Assembly: GCA_013398295.1 (NCBI GenBank)
Contig: VZSF01008745.1
Location: 1,117,468-1,181,467, forward strand
Direction: 5' to 3'
Source: Chionis minor
Taxonomy: Eukaryota; Chordata; Aves; Charadriiformes; Chionididae
DNA: 64,000 bases
The notes below the pieces were generated by a model. That model searched no databases and was not told the origin of the DNA. It worked only from the letters and a program-made list of their open reading frames with translations. Both the position numbers and the translations under genes were made by a program. Positions within the stretch are counted from its first letter, which is position 1, and every line of letters begins with the position of its first letter. This document shows, in pieces, positions 1 to 12,367 of this stretch.

Positions 1-1456
1 TAAAACTGATGATAGACTCATCAGCTGATGGTTCAAGCAGGCAACCTCCTGTATTTTGAGTTCTTAAAACTTTAGATGTCCATTAGTGTCTCTCTTGCTC
101 TCCTTGATGTCATGAAGCTTAACATACCTTTCTCTTAGCAATTTCTTAATTGTTGTTTGACTGCTTTAATAGCATTCTTTTAATGGTATTCTGTAAAAAC
201 CAGGTGGAAAGATGGATTTGTGGCTTTTTTGCGTCCTCATTACATAAAAATAAGGCAAGGAATAACTTTTGTTGTTAATTAAACTGCAAGAACAAAACAA
301 TGAAATGGCTTTTTACAATACATAAACGAGTATAGCATTTTATTTTCTGAAAGTCCAACAGAATGATATCCAGGGGAAAAAATACACGTTTTTAGTACCA
401 AAATGGGTGTGATGCTATGTTGGGACAATTCACATGTACTGGCTATTTTGCTGTAATATTTTGCTGAACACATACATCATGGTATACCTAGGCAACAAGC
501 TGATACTGGTATATTCTTGGTCTTGCCTGGGTGCCTCAGGTTTCCAAAAATCCCAACATACAGAACACCTCAGCTGCTCGTGCCTTTACGTGCACTTGAA
601 TTTCATATCGTAAATGTCAGAGCATGAGTTATCTTGCTACCAAAGAAGAAAACCCCAAGAAATTAATGGGTTTGATAGTAAAAATGTTGTCCTAAAGATT
701 GAGATGGGAAGTGGGTTTTTCTTGGGGTTTTTTGTTTTGTTTGTTTCTCTTTTAATCTTAGTATTTTTTTTCTTTTTTTAATGTGTGCTGAGTAAAAACA
801 CACGATTAAGCTATTGGCTGAAAAACTGATTTATTCAGGTTTAATGTCCTATCCCTTCAGCTAAGCATTGTTTAAGACCAGTTGCCGTGTCCAAAACATT
901 TCTAATAAGTCATCTTGGAAAGATGCAGTATTTCCAGTGCTCACAGGATCCTGGTATGTTAAATACATGTGCGTATTTCAGTGCCCTGTTTGGATGTCAG
1001 CTGTGCTTGTTCGAGTGCACTACATCTGCATCAGGAGTATTGAGCCACTGTGAGTACATCATTGCAGTAATACTTTTTTCCAGGCTTCCCCTGTGCTCCA
1101 TGAGGAGGCTGAATATGAGAGACAAATAATTTCATTTGCAAGTCTCGTAACTTAATGGACAACAGACAAAGCCTAAGAAAAAAATGCATTCTGTTGGACA
1201 TTGTAAAGAACAGCTTTAGCAAAATCATGAGAGTCTTTTATCTGACATACATGCAGTAAGAATATTTTAACTTCATGTACAATCAGATACTTTTGTTAAT
1301 ATTCTCGTTGTTTTGCTAATGAGGCTTTAAAAATGTTAGTGACTGAAAATACAGATTAAAACCTCTTCCTCTCCCTTCTTTTTACCATCATTCGATCTCT
1401 TCACCCCCACCCTGCCCCTTCTCTTTTTTTCCTTTCCTTCTCTTGCCTGCTGTCAG
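1..1456 (+). other. SH3KBP1: Intron (3' part), SH3KBP1
   Basis: This is AT-rich non-coding sequence leading to the candidate exon at 1457. Its last 90 bases or so (from about 1363) are an unusually long pyrimidine-rich tract ending in a tgtcag acceptor. If the candidate exon is skipped, this intron runs on to 12170. I saw no recognisable repeat or gene elsewhere in it. Confidence 0.7.
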
Positions 1457-1531
1457 GAAAATCTGCCTTTGAAGGGACAATTCTGTACAGAGTGGCACCG
1501 GCAAAGATTGACAGCTACAGACGCTATAACA
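1457..1531 (+). CDS. SH3KBP1: Candidate cassette exon, SH3KBP1 linker (75 nt)
   Basis: What is seen: a long C/T tract ends in a tgtcag acceptor (AG at 1455-1456), followed by 75 open bases and a consensus gtgagt donor at 1532. Read in phase 1, two bases (ga) finish a split codon. Then come 24 codons starting KSAFEGTILYRVAPA and ending in SYRRYN, plus one left-over a. That a joins the gc at the start of the exon at 12171 to give AGC (Ser), the residue expected there in SH3KBP1. Length divisible by three and phase 1 on both sides mean it can be included or skipped freely. The insert is basic and tyrosine-bearing, and lies in the linker after SH3-B. Inference: an alternatively spliced exon. I cannot confirm a matching mammalian isoform from memory. 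Confidence 0.72.
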
Positions 1532-4500
1532 GTGAGTGTGTTTCAAAATCAACAAGCAATAGCTTCAGTCCTCAGTACTTGTTTGATTTATCTACACTTG
1601 TAATATGTGCCACTGCTACTCACTTACGGCTACTCTACATGCATATCCCTGTCTGTAAGCTAAAGTCGGTTTGCTGCTGTTGAACTGCCTAGCCTTAACG
1701 CAATGAGAATGCACTTGTTCCTTTTGTGCATGTGTATGTTATATGTCTATATAGTGTATGTGTGTAAACCCACAATAAATTGTGAATTACAGTGGATGTT
1801 TGGGTCCCAGCTATGGATTAAAATTAAGACCATTTAGTCCCATCATTTTTACCACCTGAAACATGAAGACTATTGATAATAACCACAGGTCTTTGAATTA
1901 AAAGTCTTTCTGCTCTAAAAATAAAGTTCCCATTGTGATTGCTGAATTCATAAAATATGCTTTGCTTTTCTTAAAGAACATTTTGGGGTTTGGTTGGTTT
2001 GGGTTTTTGTGTTTTTTTAAATTTAATGCATGCTCTTCATTTGGCATTCTGTCTTTGACAGCTATTACTCACAGCATTTTGGTTGATAGGTTTTTTCTGT
2101 CAAGGAAGGTAAAAGACATAAAGCTACTTTAGTTTCATATGCAAGTTTTTGCCTTCTTCATTTTGGAAGCAAGGAACATGCTGCTTTTCATATGCTTTTA
2201 CTACCCTGTTAATACAGAAGAATACAGGATGGTGACATCTGATACAAGACAGAGGAAGCAAGGAAGACAGAAATCTGTCTTTCCACCTGCTTCCTCATCG
2301 AGAAATCTAGCAGAAAGAGATCCTACTGACTCACATTCAGTGTGACTAAGTACAAAGTGTTCAGTCCTGTCCCCCAGTGAACAGGATGTTCTGCTAACAC
2401 TGGCATCTGCTTTTGTCCAGGCAGTTTTCTCTTCAGAAGATCCAAGCTGTGCTGCCTTTCTTTCTCCTTTCTGGGTTGGGAGTGTTTGCCGACCTACCTC
2501 TGAGGACTTCTGTCTTATGCGTGTTCACAATAAAGGATGAAGCAGTTGAAGTGGTAGTCTTCTATTCTGATAACTTTCACTTACACATTTTTTTAAACAA
2601 AAAATGATCTTTTTTTAAACAAAAATCTTTGTGGATGTGTGCAGCTCTGAGTATTTCCTCATGGAGAATTATCTTCCTCTCTACCATAATTCATTTCTTT
2701 TCTGCAGCTGTTCTCAAGCTTCCAACCGTGCTCTTGTTTTGACTGGAGCAGACCATGAGGCTGGTGGTCTTCACATTTTTCTGCTGCTTCTCACCTTCTA
2801 GTCTTCATGAGTGCTTATGCATCACTCAAATTGCATGCTTCTTGCAGAGGTCTTAGACATCATGTCCTCGAATCTACCTATCTGATGAGCGTAATAAGGA
2901 TCTATGAAGAAGATCTCCAGTATGCTTGATTTCTGACTTTAAGATCTAACTTAAGATCAGATGTAGGGTCTGCCTTTGAAGCCTTTAATTTCACAACATT
3001 GATCTTTCTGGGCACTGTTGCCCTAACATTACCTTTCAGAGTTTTCCAGAAACCTGCTCTCCATTCCCAGCCCATCTTTCATTAAGCGTCAAATGACCCT
3101 TCCTCTTTTCTCAAGTCATTTAGGGTGAGCCTAAGTGAAGTCAGGAAGAATTTAGTCACCTTTCCAGTTGTGCTAGAGCTCTGCAATTAGTTCTCCTTGT
3201 TAATAATATTGGCCCATGGCCATGCCATGCCACAGAAAATACATTTAATCAGACTGATTTGGCAGACTGCAGGATTGGATGGGTATCTACAGGTATGCTT
3301 GATAACCACCTGCAGAAAGACAGTAGACTACCACAGTAGAATGTCCAATATTGCTCTGGGCAAGCACCCATCTAAACTTTGTTTTTAAAGCTAACCAAAG
3401 ATGTCTTGTTTAATACTACCTATGTTGGCATTTAGTTGAGACTTGCATGGATTTTTTCATGCTGCAGAAGTATTTTGCTTTCTCTGTAAAACTGCATGTC
3501 AGAGGGCCAGATGTCCAGCTTCATTTATGGCCTGTATGTTGCTTACTGGGTTGGAATTGGGACTGAAATGGGCAGTACGCAAAATCAGGTAATCCAGGCA
3601 AGTTTTAAACAAAATGAGGCTTGGCATTGTTGATACTATCAGAGATGTTATCTCCTAACCTAACATGCAAAAAGGGAGGGTCTGTTATTTTTTCTGCTAC
3701 ATCTATTGGCAGCTCACTTCCTGCATCCTCATGTTCTTCCTAAACAGGCCTACGGAAGGTTTGGCCAGCTCCTTCTATTTCATATCTGGTCCTTACTTTT
3801 AGAGAAATATTCATGTGCTTGTGTCTCCAGTGAAAATCATTTGGAGGCATTCCACAGAATTGCTTCTGTGTAGAGATGTCTGTTTAAAGTTGCTTTAAAC
3901 ACACAGCTGCTCTAATTTCAGCTTTCTGATTTCTCAACGAGTTAAGCTCGAGTCAATTCACAGCTTTAGATTAGTTATGCCCAAAGGGTGCTTGGATTCA
4001 CCTTGGATTCACCATTGCATGAAGCGTTGCTCAACTTTTGAAGCAAGCTTAGAGCTTTTACTTTACAAACATATGCTTAGTGCTAAAATACTTTTCTTTT
4101 GAAAGCCATTATGCAACTGCTTTGTTTAAGAGAAATTTTCTTAACTTCATCAAGGCCTCTAATAGCTAAATGCTGTTGAATTAGTGTGCAGCTGCTATTA
4201 GAGATACCTTTCACTGAAATATGGAAGATTATCTCCTGCGTAAACGCTCAGTCTTCCCTTCATATGCTGACATGGCTTTTTTGGTCATTAGGTATGCCAG
4301 GCTCCACTCAGCAATAATTTCAACTCCTTTGGCATTCTGCTCATTAACCTGCTGTCAGAAAATTTTTGCTACTGCGTATGCTGGGCAAAGAGGGACACAC
4401 AGCAACAAAAAATTACGTTTTGTTGATCACAGCTCTTTTTTCTCTCATCCTGCAACTTTCCTGCACCTCCACAAGAAATGCTTCTTGGAGTTTTAATTTT

Positions 4501-5570
4501 TTGATTTCTACTGGTTTAATCTCTCTTTCTTCCTTCACTTTCTTTTTCTTCAAAGATTCTATAACAGAGGAACAGGGCAGATAAAATGGTTGATTTGACA
4601 AATATTTGCCTCTCTTTCCTTATATGTGGATCCACAATGCGGTCAGTAATAGATGTTAGATATAATGGAAGAAGATGAGACAGGATCGTTGAAACAGAAA
4701 TATTCGTGAGTAACTTTAATTGTGTTTTCTATTGCTCCACCAATTTTTTTTCTTCTTTTTCTTTCTTTTTTTCCCTTCCCTCTAATTCCTGAGGAACTGT
4801 GGCTGGTCAGAGTTTTCAAGGAAATCAGTATGGTTGATATATTTATGACATTATTAGCCCTATTTAAGAGTGTGTGAATGTGAGCAAAGTTAAATGAGAA
4901 ACTCAAATGTGGATTTTAACAGTGCTAAAGAGACGACAGTTGCAATTTTTTATTTCATCTCGACTTCTTATAACTTGGTTCCAAAGAAGAACATATATTA
5001 AATGTGCAGCTGCTACAATGAAAAATAAGGTCTGAGAAAGAGCAATGCTAAAATTGGGTGAGGAAAATTTTTATGATTAAAAATAAGCATCCTTTTTTCT
5101 GGGGAAGGAATGTATAGACGGTGAGGGATCGGAGGGGGTGGGTGGAAGAATTATGTTAACTGGGGTGAAACACATTAAATCCTTCCATTCAGTCGGACTC
5201 CCACTACCAAGTGGTTTTCCATGAGTCTCTCACAAAAGACCATTTTTTGATGAGTGGCAGTTAAAGAATCCTTTTGGGTGTGGTTGTTTGCTTGTCCTTT
5301 CACATGTAATAACATGTTCCTGTACTTGGTGAGAACAAGGATAGTGAAAAAATAGTTCCAAAGTGAAGAGGACGATGGTACAGTTGTAGAGCTCCTGAAT
5401 GAATGATTGTTTCTATTCACTCTTACAGTACTCGGGGGAAATGGCTGGGGATGAGGTGAAGCCGCCAACTTCCATCTTGATGGCTCTGTGTTCATGCTGC
5501 AGAAGATGCTTGCGCTGCATTGCCCTTAATGCATGCTGCTTCGTGGTGCTGGACACCGCTCCCCTTTTAC

Positions 5571-6436
5571 CTGCATGATTTCTTGTGCAAGCATAAAAAT
5601 CTTGGAGCTGGTTCTTAGGTGGCAAGAACTGTTGTGCTAAGGAAAACAAACCTGCTGAAAGGAAATGACAAAACGTTTAGATTACATGGTTTCATTTCTT
5701 CAAGGAATATAACTGAGAATAACAAATAATGACTAATATTGTGATAGTCTGCTTCAGCTATTTTTACATGTATAACCATTCTTGGTAAAGAAGCATAAAT
5801 TTGTTTTTTGACAGTGTGAATTTGTTAACCTTTAAACTGTGAAGGACCAACATGACTTTGTTCTACAGTAATATTTAAAATCAAACTTCCTGTTCTGGTT
5901 TTGATTTTTCTATGATGCTATGAAATGTTGGTGGGGATGACTTCAACAAAATACAGGCCTTTGATGAGAGCAAGCGCAAGATAAATACCTCATAGGCTGT
6001 GCGTATTTGTTCTGTCTTCGCCAGCAAGTGACGAAAAGGAAGGAGGACAGTTCCTGTCTCATCTACTGCAATAGCCATGTATAACTTCACCTTCTTTGTC
6101 ATTCAGATCAGTCACTCGGGCGTTCCAGGCTGTCATTCCCTAAATAGAAGGAAAGGACATATTTCCCCTCGCTTTCCTTCCCTTCTGTAAAAGGCAAAAA
6201 TCTCAATAAGCTCCATTTACACAATTCTTTGTTCTATTAAACACAGTTGACAGCATTTATCTCTGGCTGCCAGACCAAATCAGGAGATCCTTTGCATCGT
6301 CTCAGGTGTGTGCCTCTGAACAGATGACCTTTACATTGCTGAACAGAGCTAGCCTGAGAAGTGCATAGAGGGCCAGGGCATCATTGGCTTATACATCATC
6401 AGAATCGTCTGTCTTTTGCCCAGTGCCATAAATTGT
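5571..6436 (-). pseudogene. Possible relic of an unidentified spliced gene
   Basis: Three exon-like blocks follow one another on the minus strand. Each begins right after a pyrimidine-rich tract plus AG. Block 1 runs down from 6436 and reads TIYGTGQKTDDSDDV, a stop, then ANDALALYALLRLALFSNV and another stop. Block 2 (6139 to about 5989) reads GMTAWNARVTDLNDKEG, then stays open only after a frame change (LLPFRHLLAKTEQIRTAYE) up to a possible gag/gtattt donor. Block 3 (5651-5571, 81 nt) is open, reads AQQFLPPKNQLQDFYACTR, and ends at a gcag/gtaaaa donor. Stops and the frame change argue against a working gene. I do not recognise the family, and chance is a real alternative. Confidence 0.2.
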
Positions 6437-7404
6437 CTGTGGAGAGAACAATCCAGAATAAAGAATAAAAATTAAATTGCTAACTAACAGCTTAAAATAG
6501 AAAGCTCTGTAAAGCTCACAGTGTATTCCCCCCTTTTTCCTGCCATTTTGAGTTATTTAGAAACAATTTGTTTCCTGCTTTGAATGGAGTTAATTTTATC
6601 GCAACTGTTTACATAGCCCTTTATCATCCCGAAATATCTTTCTGATTTGGAATCTTGGTTTGATGCCAGCACAGCTCTAGGGCTATTGGTGAATTAAGTC
6701 TGGTGTTGCGGTCTCTTTTCAATCCCTATTTGAGCTAATCTGTTTTGGTACATTTCATAATGTTGCTCCCAGAAGACCTGTAACTGGTGTAGCAGGAGTG
6801 TGGTGTGTTTGAAATGTCTTGAGAAAACTAGTCTCTCTCTTATATACCCATAGAGGAAAAAGTGTGTGTGAAGTGTGAAATTCCTCCAGACAGTGTTGTG
6901 AGAATTTAATCTTCATGAATACTAAATTACCTTGCATTTGTAAGGAATAGGAAGCAACAGAGAATCTTAGAGCCCTGAGTGTTTTTAAATAGCTGTGTGT
7001 CAGTAGTCCCATATCTTGTTCCAGCCAAAAGTTGGGAATGATTGCCTCCTGGGAATTTTAACACCTTGCTGCTGATGCTGTCGTCTTTTACACTTGAAGG
7101 AGCTTACTATAAAAGTGCACCCAGCACTCAGATTTGAGCTCTACCTTGCGGTAAAGATGATTCAGCAACAATAAACCCAGGTATAAGACTAGTGTCTTTG
7201 CTTATAGAGCCAGAAATCGAAAGTGACACCCCCAAAAGGCTTATATCCTTCCTGAGAAAAGTTAAAGGTGATAAAAATTTTCCTACAATTAGGACTGGTG
7301 TGATAGTAGGCATGTTAGTGAACACTTTGTTGATGTTATATACTTAGCTTCTCAGTTCTCCAAATACTAACAGAGCGCTAACAGATTCTAGACAAGTTAC
7401 TGTT

Positions 7405-7437
7405 AAAAAATAAAAAAAAAAAAAAAATAAAAAAAAG
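7405..7437. repeat. A-rich simple repeat
   Basis: A run of A interrupted by single T bases, in the intron at about 7.4 kb. It could be a low-complexity tract or the decayed tail of a retrocopy. No recognisable retroelement body lies beside it. Confidence 0.9.
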
Positions 7438-8074
7438 GCAACAAACCCCCCCCAAAAATGTAGTGAGAGACCTGACTACTGTGGCTTTTTATGCTGTCCT
7501 GGCTATATTTGAAGTATTTAATAACGAGACTTAAAAGCAAAAGTGCGTTTGAGGATAGCAGTTTGCTGAGCTGCTGGCGTTACCTTAATGCCTAAGTTCA
7601 TAGCTCTACCACAGCTGTTTCAGGCTGCATGGGTGTATTGGTCAGCAGCAGTAGATGACTCTGCCAACTGAAATGCTCTCCAGTTTTTAATGCCCATTTA
7701 GCAGCCTGACCTCCCTGCTAACTGTAGCTCTTCTTGCAGAAAATTTCATGTTTAAAATTCATAATCTGACAGCCTAGGTCACTCAAGTTCCTGCTTAGTT
7801 CCCAGCTGTATCTGTGGGAAACGGTCCCCCCCAGCTCCGTTCTCCTACTAAGCTGTTTGCAGTAGTGGTGAAAAAGGCCATGAAAAGCTGACGAAAAACA
7901 AAAAAGGAGGGTGGTTGGAAAAGGGAGATTTTTCTGTTTTTAAGAGAAGGGATCACCTCAGCCATGGACGATCGCTTCCTTGTGTAGGCAGGGCTAGGGA
8001 GGCTAGTGCAGCTGTACTTGACAGGATTGCTCCAAGAGAATTGCTGTCATGTATATGCTGAGATATGTATACCC

Positions 8075-8102
8075 ATATATATGTGTGTGTGTATATATAT
8101 AT
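8075..8102. repeat. (TA)n/(TG)n microsatellite
   Basis: A compound dinucleotide repeat: TA units, then TG units, then TA units again. It is likely polymorphic in length. Confidence 0.9.
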
Positions 8103-8492
8103 CAGGGAACAACCCAATGAAAAAATAAATGAGAGGAGAGAATTTGTCAGGCAAGGGTGGGCATAGTGTTGCCAATCCTCTCTTGCAAGTTCTTTATCTA
8201 TACAAACCAGAGGTGTATCTCTCATGTACCTTGGGACAAAGGTGAGGAAAGTGTCTCCTTAGCATGTCTTTAACAGCAAGAGCATGTTAGATTATTTTCT
8301 GCAGGACTGTTTTGTACTTGAGCACTGCATTATTCTTTCTTAATGTTACTGCACATCCTAATTTTATCTAATTTGTTCTCAGTTTCCACTGCATCTAGTC
8401 TTCCTCTTATGTCTCCTTTGCCTCTTGGCCTCAGCCATGAAGTGATAAGAGCAAGAGCAGAGTAGTTCTTGGAAAAACCAGGGGGTTTGTTC

Positions 8493-8515
8493 TTATTTAT
8501 TTATTTATTTATTTA
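8493..8515. repeat. (TTTA)n microsatellite
   Basis: About six tandem TTTA units in the intron. It is not attached to a recognisable retroelement. Confidence 0.9.
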
Positions 8516-11500
8516 AGTCCAGAGGGCTCTTCAGTTTGTGTCAGTCAATAAATAATAAATGATGTCATTTTCCCAGTGGGCCAAGAAGAATTCTTTTAAC
8601 TTTGAAGGAGCTTTGGAAGGCTGGCCTCTGTATCCGGCCACTCAAATGCAGTTCAGTTTGGACAGGCATCCCTTAAGTCTGTTCTGTCCTCATTAAAAAG
8701 AAAAAAAAATAATTTAAAAAGCTTTCATTTCCTATGCTGATTTCATTATGACAACTGTATACCAAGGCAAAGCTTTGTGGCAGCATAGAGAATGAAATGA
8801 CTCGGATTATCATCAAGCACAGATGGGTGATGCTAGGGAAATCTGTTGTAAGCCTGAGGTGAGGTTCCTCTTACAAGGTGTGATGTCTCATCATAGAAGA
8901 ATGATGATAAAAAATGAAGATGCCATAATGAAAAACAAGTGATGACCCAGAAACAAAAGCCTAATTCTTATTGGAGCCCCTTGAGGTTTATGGTCTCTCT
9001 TTCATGCAGTCTTCAAAGATCTGGAAGTCCATGTGAGACCTGTTGAGTAATTCCCATTACTTCCATATTTCACTTCCATCCACTGGCCAATGTCCAGGTC
9101 CTCTTCTCCCACAATTAATGATGCAGAAAACCTATTTTAATTGTTTATTTTAAAGATAGGGTTTTTTGTTCATTTCAGGGAGTGGCTAAGAGTGGTCATG
9201 GCTTCTATCAGTTAAAATCCAGTTAGTTGTGGCAGGAGGTCTCTGCACTGCTCCTTCCCTCTGTCACAGGGTAGTTTGAGGAGATTTTGGCAAGGATGAA
9301 AGAAGGAACTTTTGCCAGAGGGTAATTTTCCCATGCCATATTAAGATGTTTTGCTCAGCAAAGCGACAGCGATTTGTTTGAATTTTTTGAATTGTGGATG
9401 TTTTATACTCAGAAATATTATTTGCAACTCATTATTTATAACTGGTCCATTGATAACCATTCTCTTTGCATTTAGACGTAGTAAATAAGGTTGGTTCTAG
9501 CCTCTGTCTCAGCCAAGGTCCCAGTGACTGATACTTTGCAAAGCTGGGGAAGGTCCAGCTAGCAGAACTTGCAGCTTCTATTACTGCCTAAGTCACAGCA
9601 AGGCATAGGAATAAGAAAGAAGCAGTGACTTTGCCAAGTTGCCTGAAGAGGTTTATACCTTTCTGGCTTAATTAATTTACCCTTGCATCTCCGGGTGCCT
9701 CTGCATTGTGGAATGGCTCTGCTATGGATAACCACTCCCCTCCTGCCAAACACAGCACGGAGCAGGATTGCTGTGAATGCTTGAATTCGCTGTTACTGCT
9801 TTTGTGAGCTCTGGAAGGGAAGGATTGCACAGAAGTTGCTTTACTGATGGCAGGAATACTACTGTTCTAACTACCATAATAAACCACTGAAACCAGATTT
9901 GAAGTTTTCCCCCAGGCCCTTCTTGGGAAAATAAAAATGTCCAAGTACATATGCTGGGACCAAGACCAAGCATATTATAGAAAAGGATTGTAATGTTATT
10001 ATTTAGATTCTTTAAAATTCCATTCCTGCCCAGTTTATGGAAAAAATAACTTGTTCAGTGCTATCTGAATTGAACACTCAAAGAAACAGAAACGTTATAT
10101 TCAACAGGTAGATGGAGCAGCCGCTCAAGGGGCCAGAGAGCCTAAGCATTTTGCTTAGTGTTTAGTTTTTTGTTTGTTTCTAATTAGGAACTTTCTCTAA
10201 TTCTGCATTCATACTCCTTTTGTGTTTCGGATACAGAAAATCTCAGAGCAGCATGTAATGACTTTTCTGCTTAACAGTTTTGCTAAAAATCCTGGCCTGA
10301 CACATAATTCCCGATTTCATTTCTTAGCAGCACCCTGGTGTTGAAACCAATGTAACAGGTGAGCCCCTTGTGTTCTTGATTGTGAAATTATGCCTGTAGG
10401 CTTCAGGACTTGCAGTGGTTTCTGTGGTTCATCAGAGAAGTTTAAGGTAGCCCTTGAAGAAGATGCTATGTTTTACTGGGTGGTCGTGTTCTTAAACAGC
10501 GAATTGCTAGGACAAGAAGTCTCCCTCAAAACAAGTCACTACTCACCAGCGTGGCAGAAAGTTGTCGGATTGAGACTGTTAAAACCAAAGCCATCACTTG
10601 AGTCAGGGAGGCAAAAGCAAAGGATTCAATTGTTAATACTAAAATGTTATTCATGAAGATTTTCACTGGCTTCATAAAAATATTTTTTCTTTAGGTAATT
10701 CATCTATTTGGTTTTGAAGGGTTGTTCTAGCGTAGGCTGGAAATGATATTCAGATGCTTTCAGCTCACGAACACTGCTTCATTCTGTTTCTGTTGCTTGT
10801 ACACATCGGAGAATTGTAGAAACTGACACATTACGAAGATTTTATAAAATTTCCCACATGCTCCACAACTTGCAGCTGTTTTATAGGGATCCAGTAGACT
10901 TTGCCCGATCTTAGTGCCATTTCTTTCCTTTTGGCAGAAATACAGATAATTTTTTGGGTAACATTACTTGCTTACCAAAGGGAAGAGGGAAAGAGATTTG
11001 TGTATAATCTCTACTTGATTTTAGGTGTCTAGATTTTAAAGAAGAATCTTTCTTCTGTACTGGCAGCCTGTTATGATGAAAATTCATTGCAATCACTTTG
11101 TGGACCTTGATATAAAAATAACTAAGAAGATAAGCTTACTTGAAATTTTTCTTTCTTTGACTATTAAAATCTCTGTTGGTAGCACCATGAATGCTTGTGA
11201 GGGAAATGTGAAGATTTGAGTTTGTTATTATTAGGTAGAGTTAGTGCTGTAGTAGCTAGCAGTAATTGCTGTGATTTTCCTGGATACATAATTAAGTCAA
11301 TCTGTGATGTAGGAAGGAAGATCTAAATGAACTAGGGGACAGTTTTAATCAGAGGAAACGTCAGTGGGTCACTTGTGCTGCCAGTGAATGCTTGGCCGGA
11401 TTCTGCACTGTTCTGTGAAGTGGCTGAAGCATCACCATATTGCATCTGTGGCCTCTGCTATTCAAACAGCAGATATTTTCAGATAAACGCAGATAAATTT

Positions 11501-12170
11501 TCCTATTCACTGAGAGAAGTAATGCAAATCAGAATGTTGGTTTTGATTTATTATATTCCTAGAGGACAGTGTGCATGGGTGCTTTTCTTATGAGGCTGTC
11601 TATGCTGCAGAGAGATTTAATTTTCAGCAGGGAATGTATTATGCAGCTTATTTGATTGTAACTTTGTTTAAACAGCTTTCAGCTTTAAATTTCCCGGTTA
11701 GGTGATGTTGCTTTAGATAACTGCAAAACTGGCTTGATATGAGTCACACAGATTTAAGGTATAGCGTGCCTTGTCCGACTGCTTGTTAGTATTAAGTGGC
11801 TTTACACAATAGCTGTCCTACAACTGAATTTAATTCTTTCATTTATTGAGTTCTCTTCCAAATAATTTTTGTCTGAGGAAGAAGGATTTTTTTGGTACTC
11901 AAGGAATGGCTGTCTTCATTCATGAAGTTTTGATGCTGGAATATGCATGTTTTGTGGATTGGTGTAAGTTCTAACCGGTACACCAATGTGATGAAATAAA
12001 GTGATTTTTAAAATGAGCGCATGGCACACAGAGCATCTTCTCTACCTGTTTCTTGTGGTTTCGTTTTCCTTTAGAGGATGGTGGGCAGGGATCATTTTCC
12101 AGTCACAACCTGTTTTGAAAATAGTGAGCTTCACGCCTAAGATTCCTTCTTTCATCCCTTCATTTCACAG

Positions 12171-12367
12171 GCCTAAAAGATGCTACAGGCTCTGAGAGTG
12201 ATGGTGGTGACTCTTGCAGCACAAAATCGGAAGGAGCCAACGGAGGCACGACAATCCAACCCAAAAAGGTCAAGGGTGTTGGCTTTGGAGATATCTTCAA
12301 AGACAAACCTATAAAGCTACGACCAAGGTCAATAGAAGTTGAAAATGACTTTCTCCCAGTAGATAAG
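12171..12367 (+). CDS. SH3KBP1: SH3KBP1 exon: linker between SH3-B and SH3-C
   Basis: A 197-nt internal exon bounded by a catttcacag acceptor and a gtacgt donor. Two bases (gc) finish a split codon, then 65 codons follow and end in phase 0. The start reads [20 protein letters not shown], against [20 protein letters not shown] in the human protein as I recall it. The middle holds [19 protein letters not shown] and the end [13 protein letters not shown], both nearly unchanged from mammals. The stretch is acidic and serine-rich, then basic. It forms part of the flexible linker between the second and third SH3 domains, a region also kept in CD2AP. PIKLRPR resembles the PxxxPR ligand type of these SH3 domains but is one residue longer, so binding is only a suggestion. 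The join to the next secure exon (37036) is also in phase 0. Confidence 0.96.

Larger units (their letters stand above)
1532..12170 (+). other. SH3KBP1: Intron between candidate exon and linker exon
   Basis: This is a 10.6-kb intron with a gtgagt donor and a catttcacag acceptor. It is AT-rich with scattered simple repeats (A-rich at 7.4 kb, TA/TG at 8.1 kb, TTTA at 8.5 kb). A possible minus-strand gene relic at 5.5-6.4 kb is listed separately. Open frames in it are short and show no protein family that I recognise. No well-preserved CR1 or LTR copy was seen here. Confidence 0.75.
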
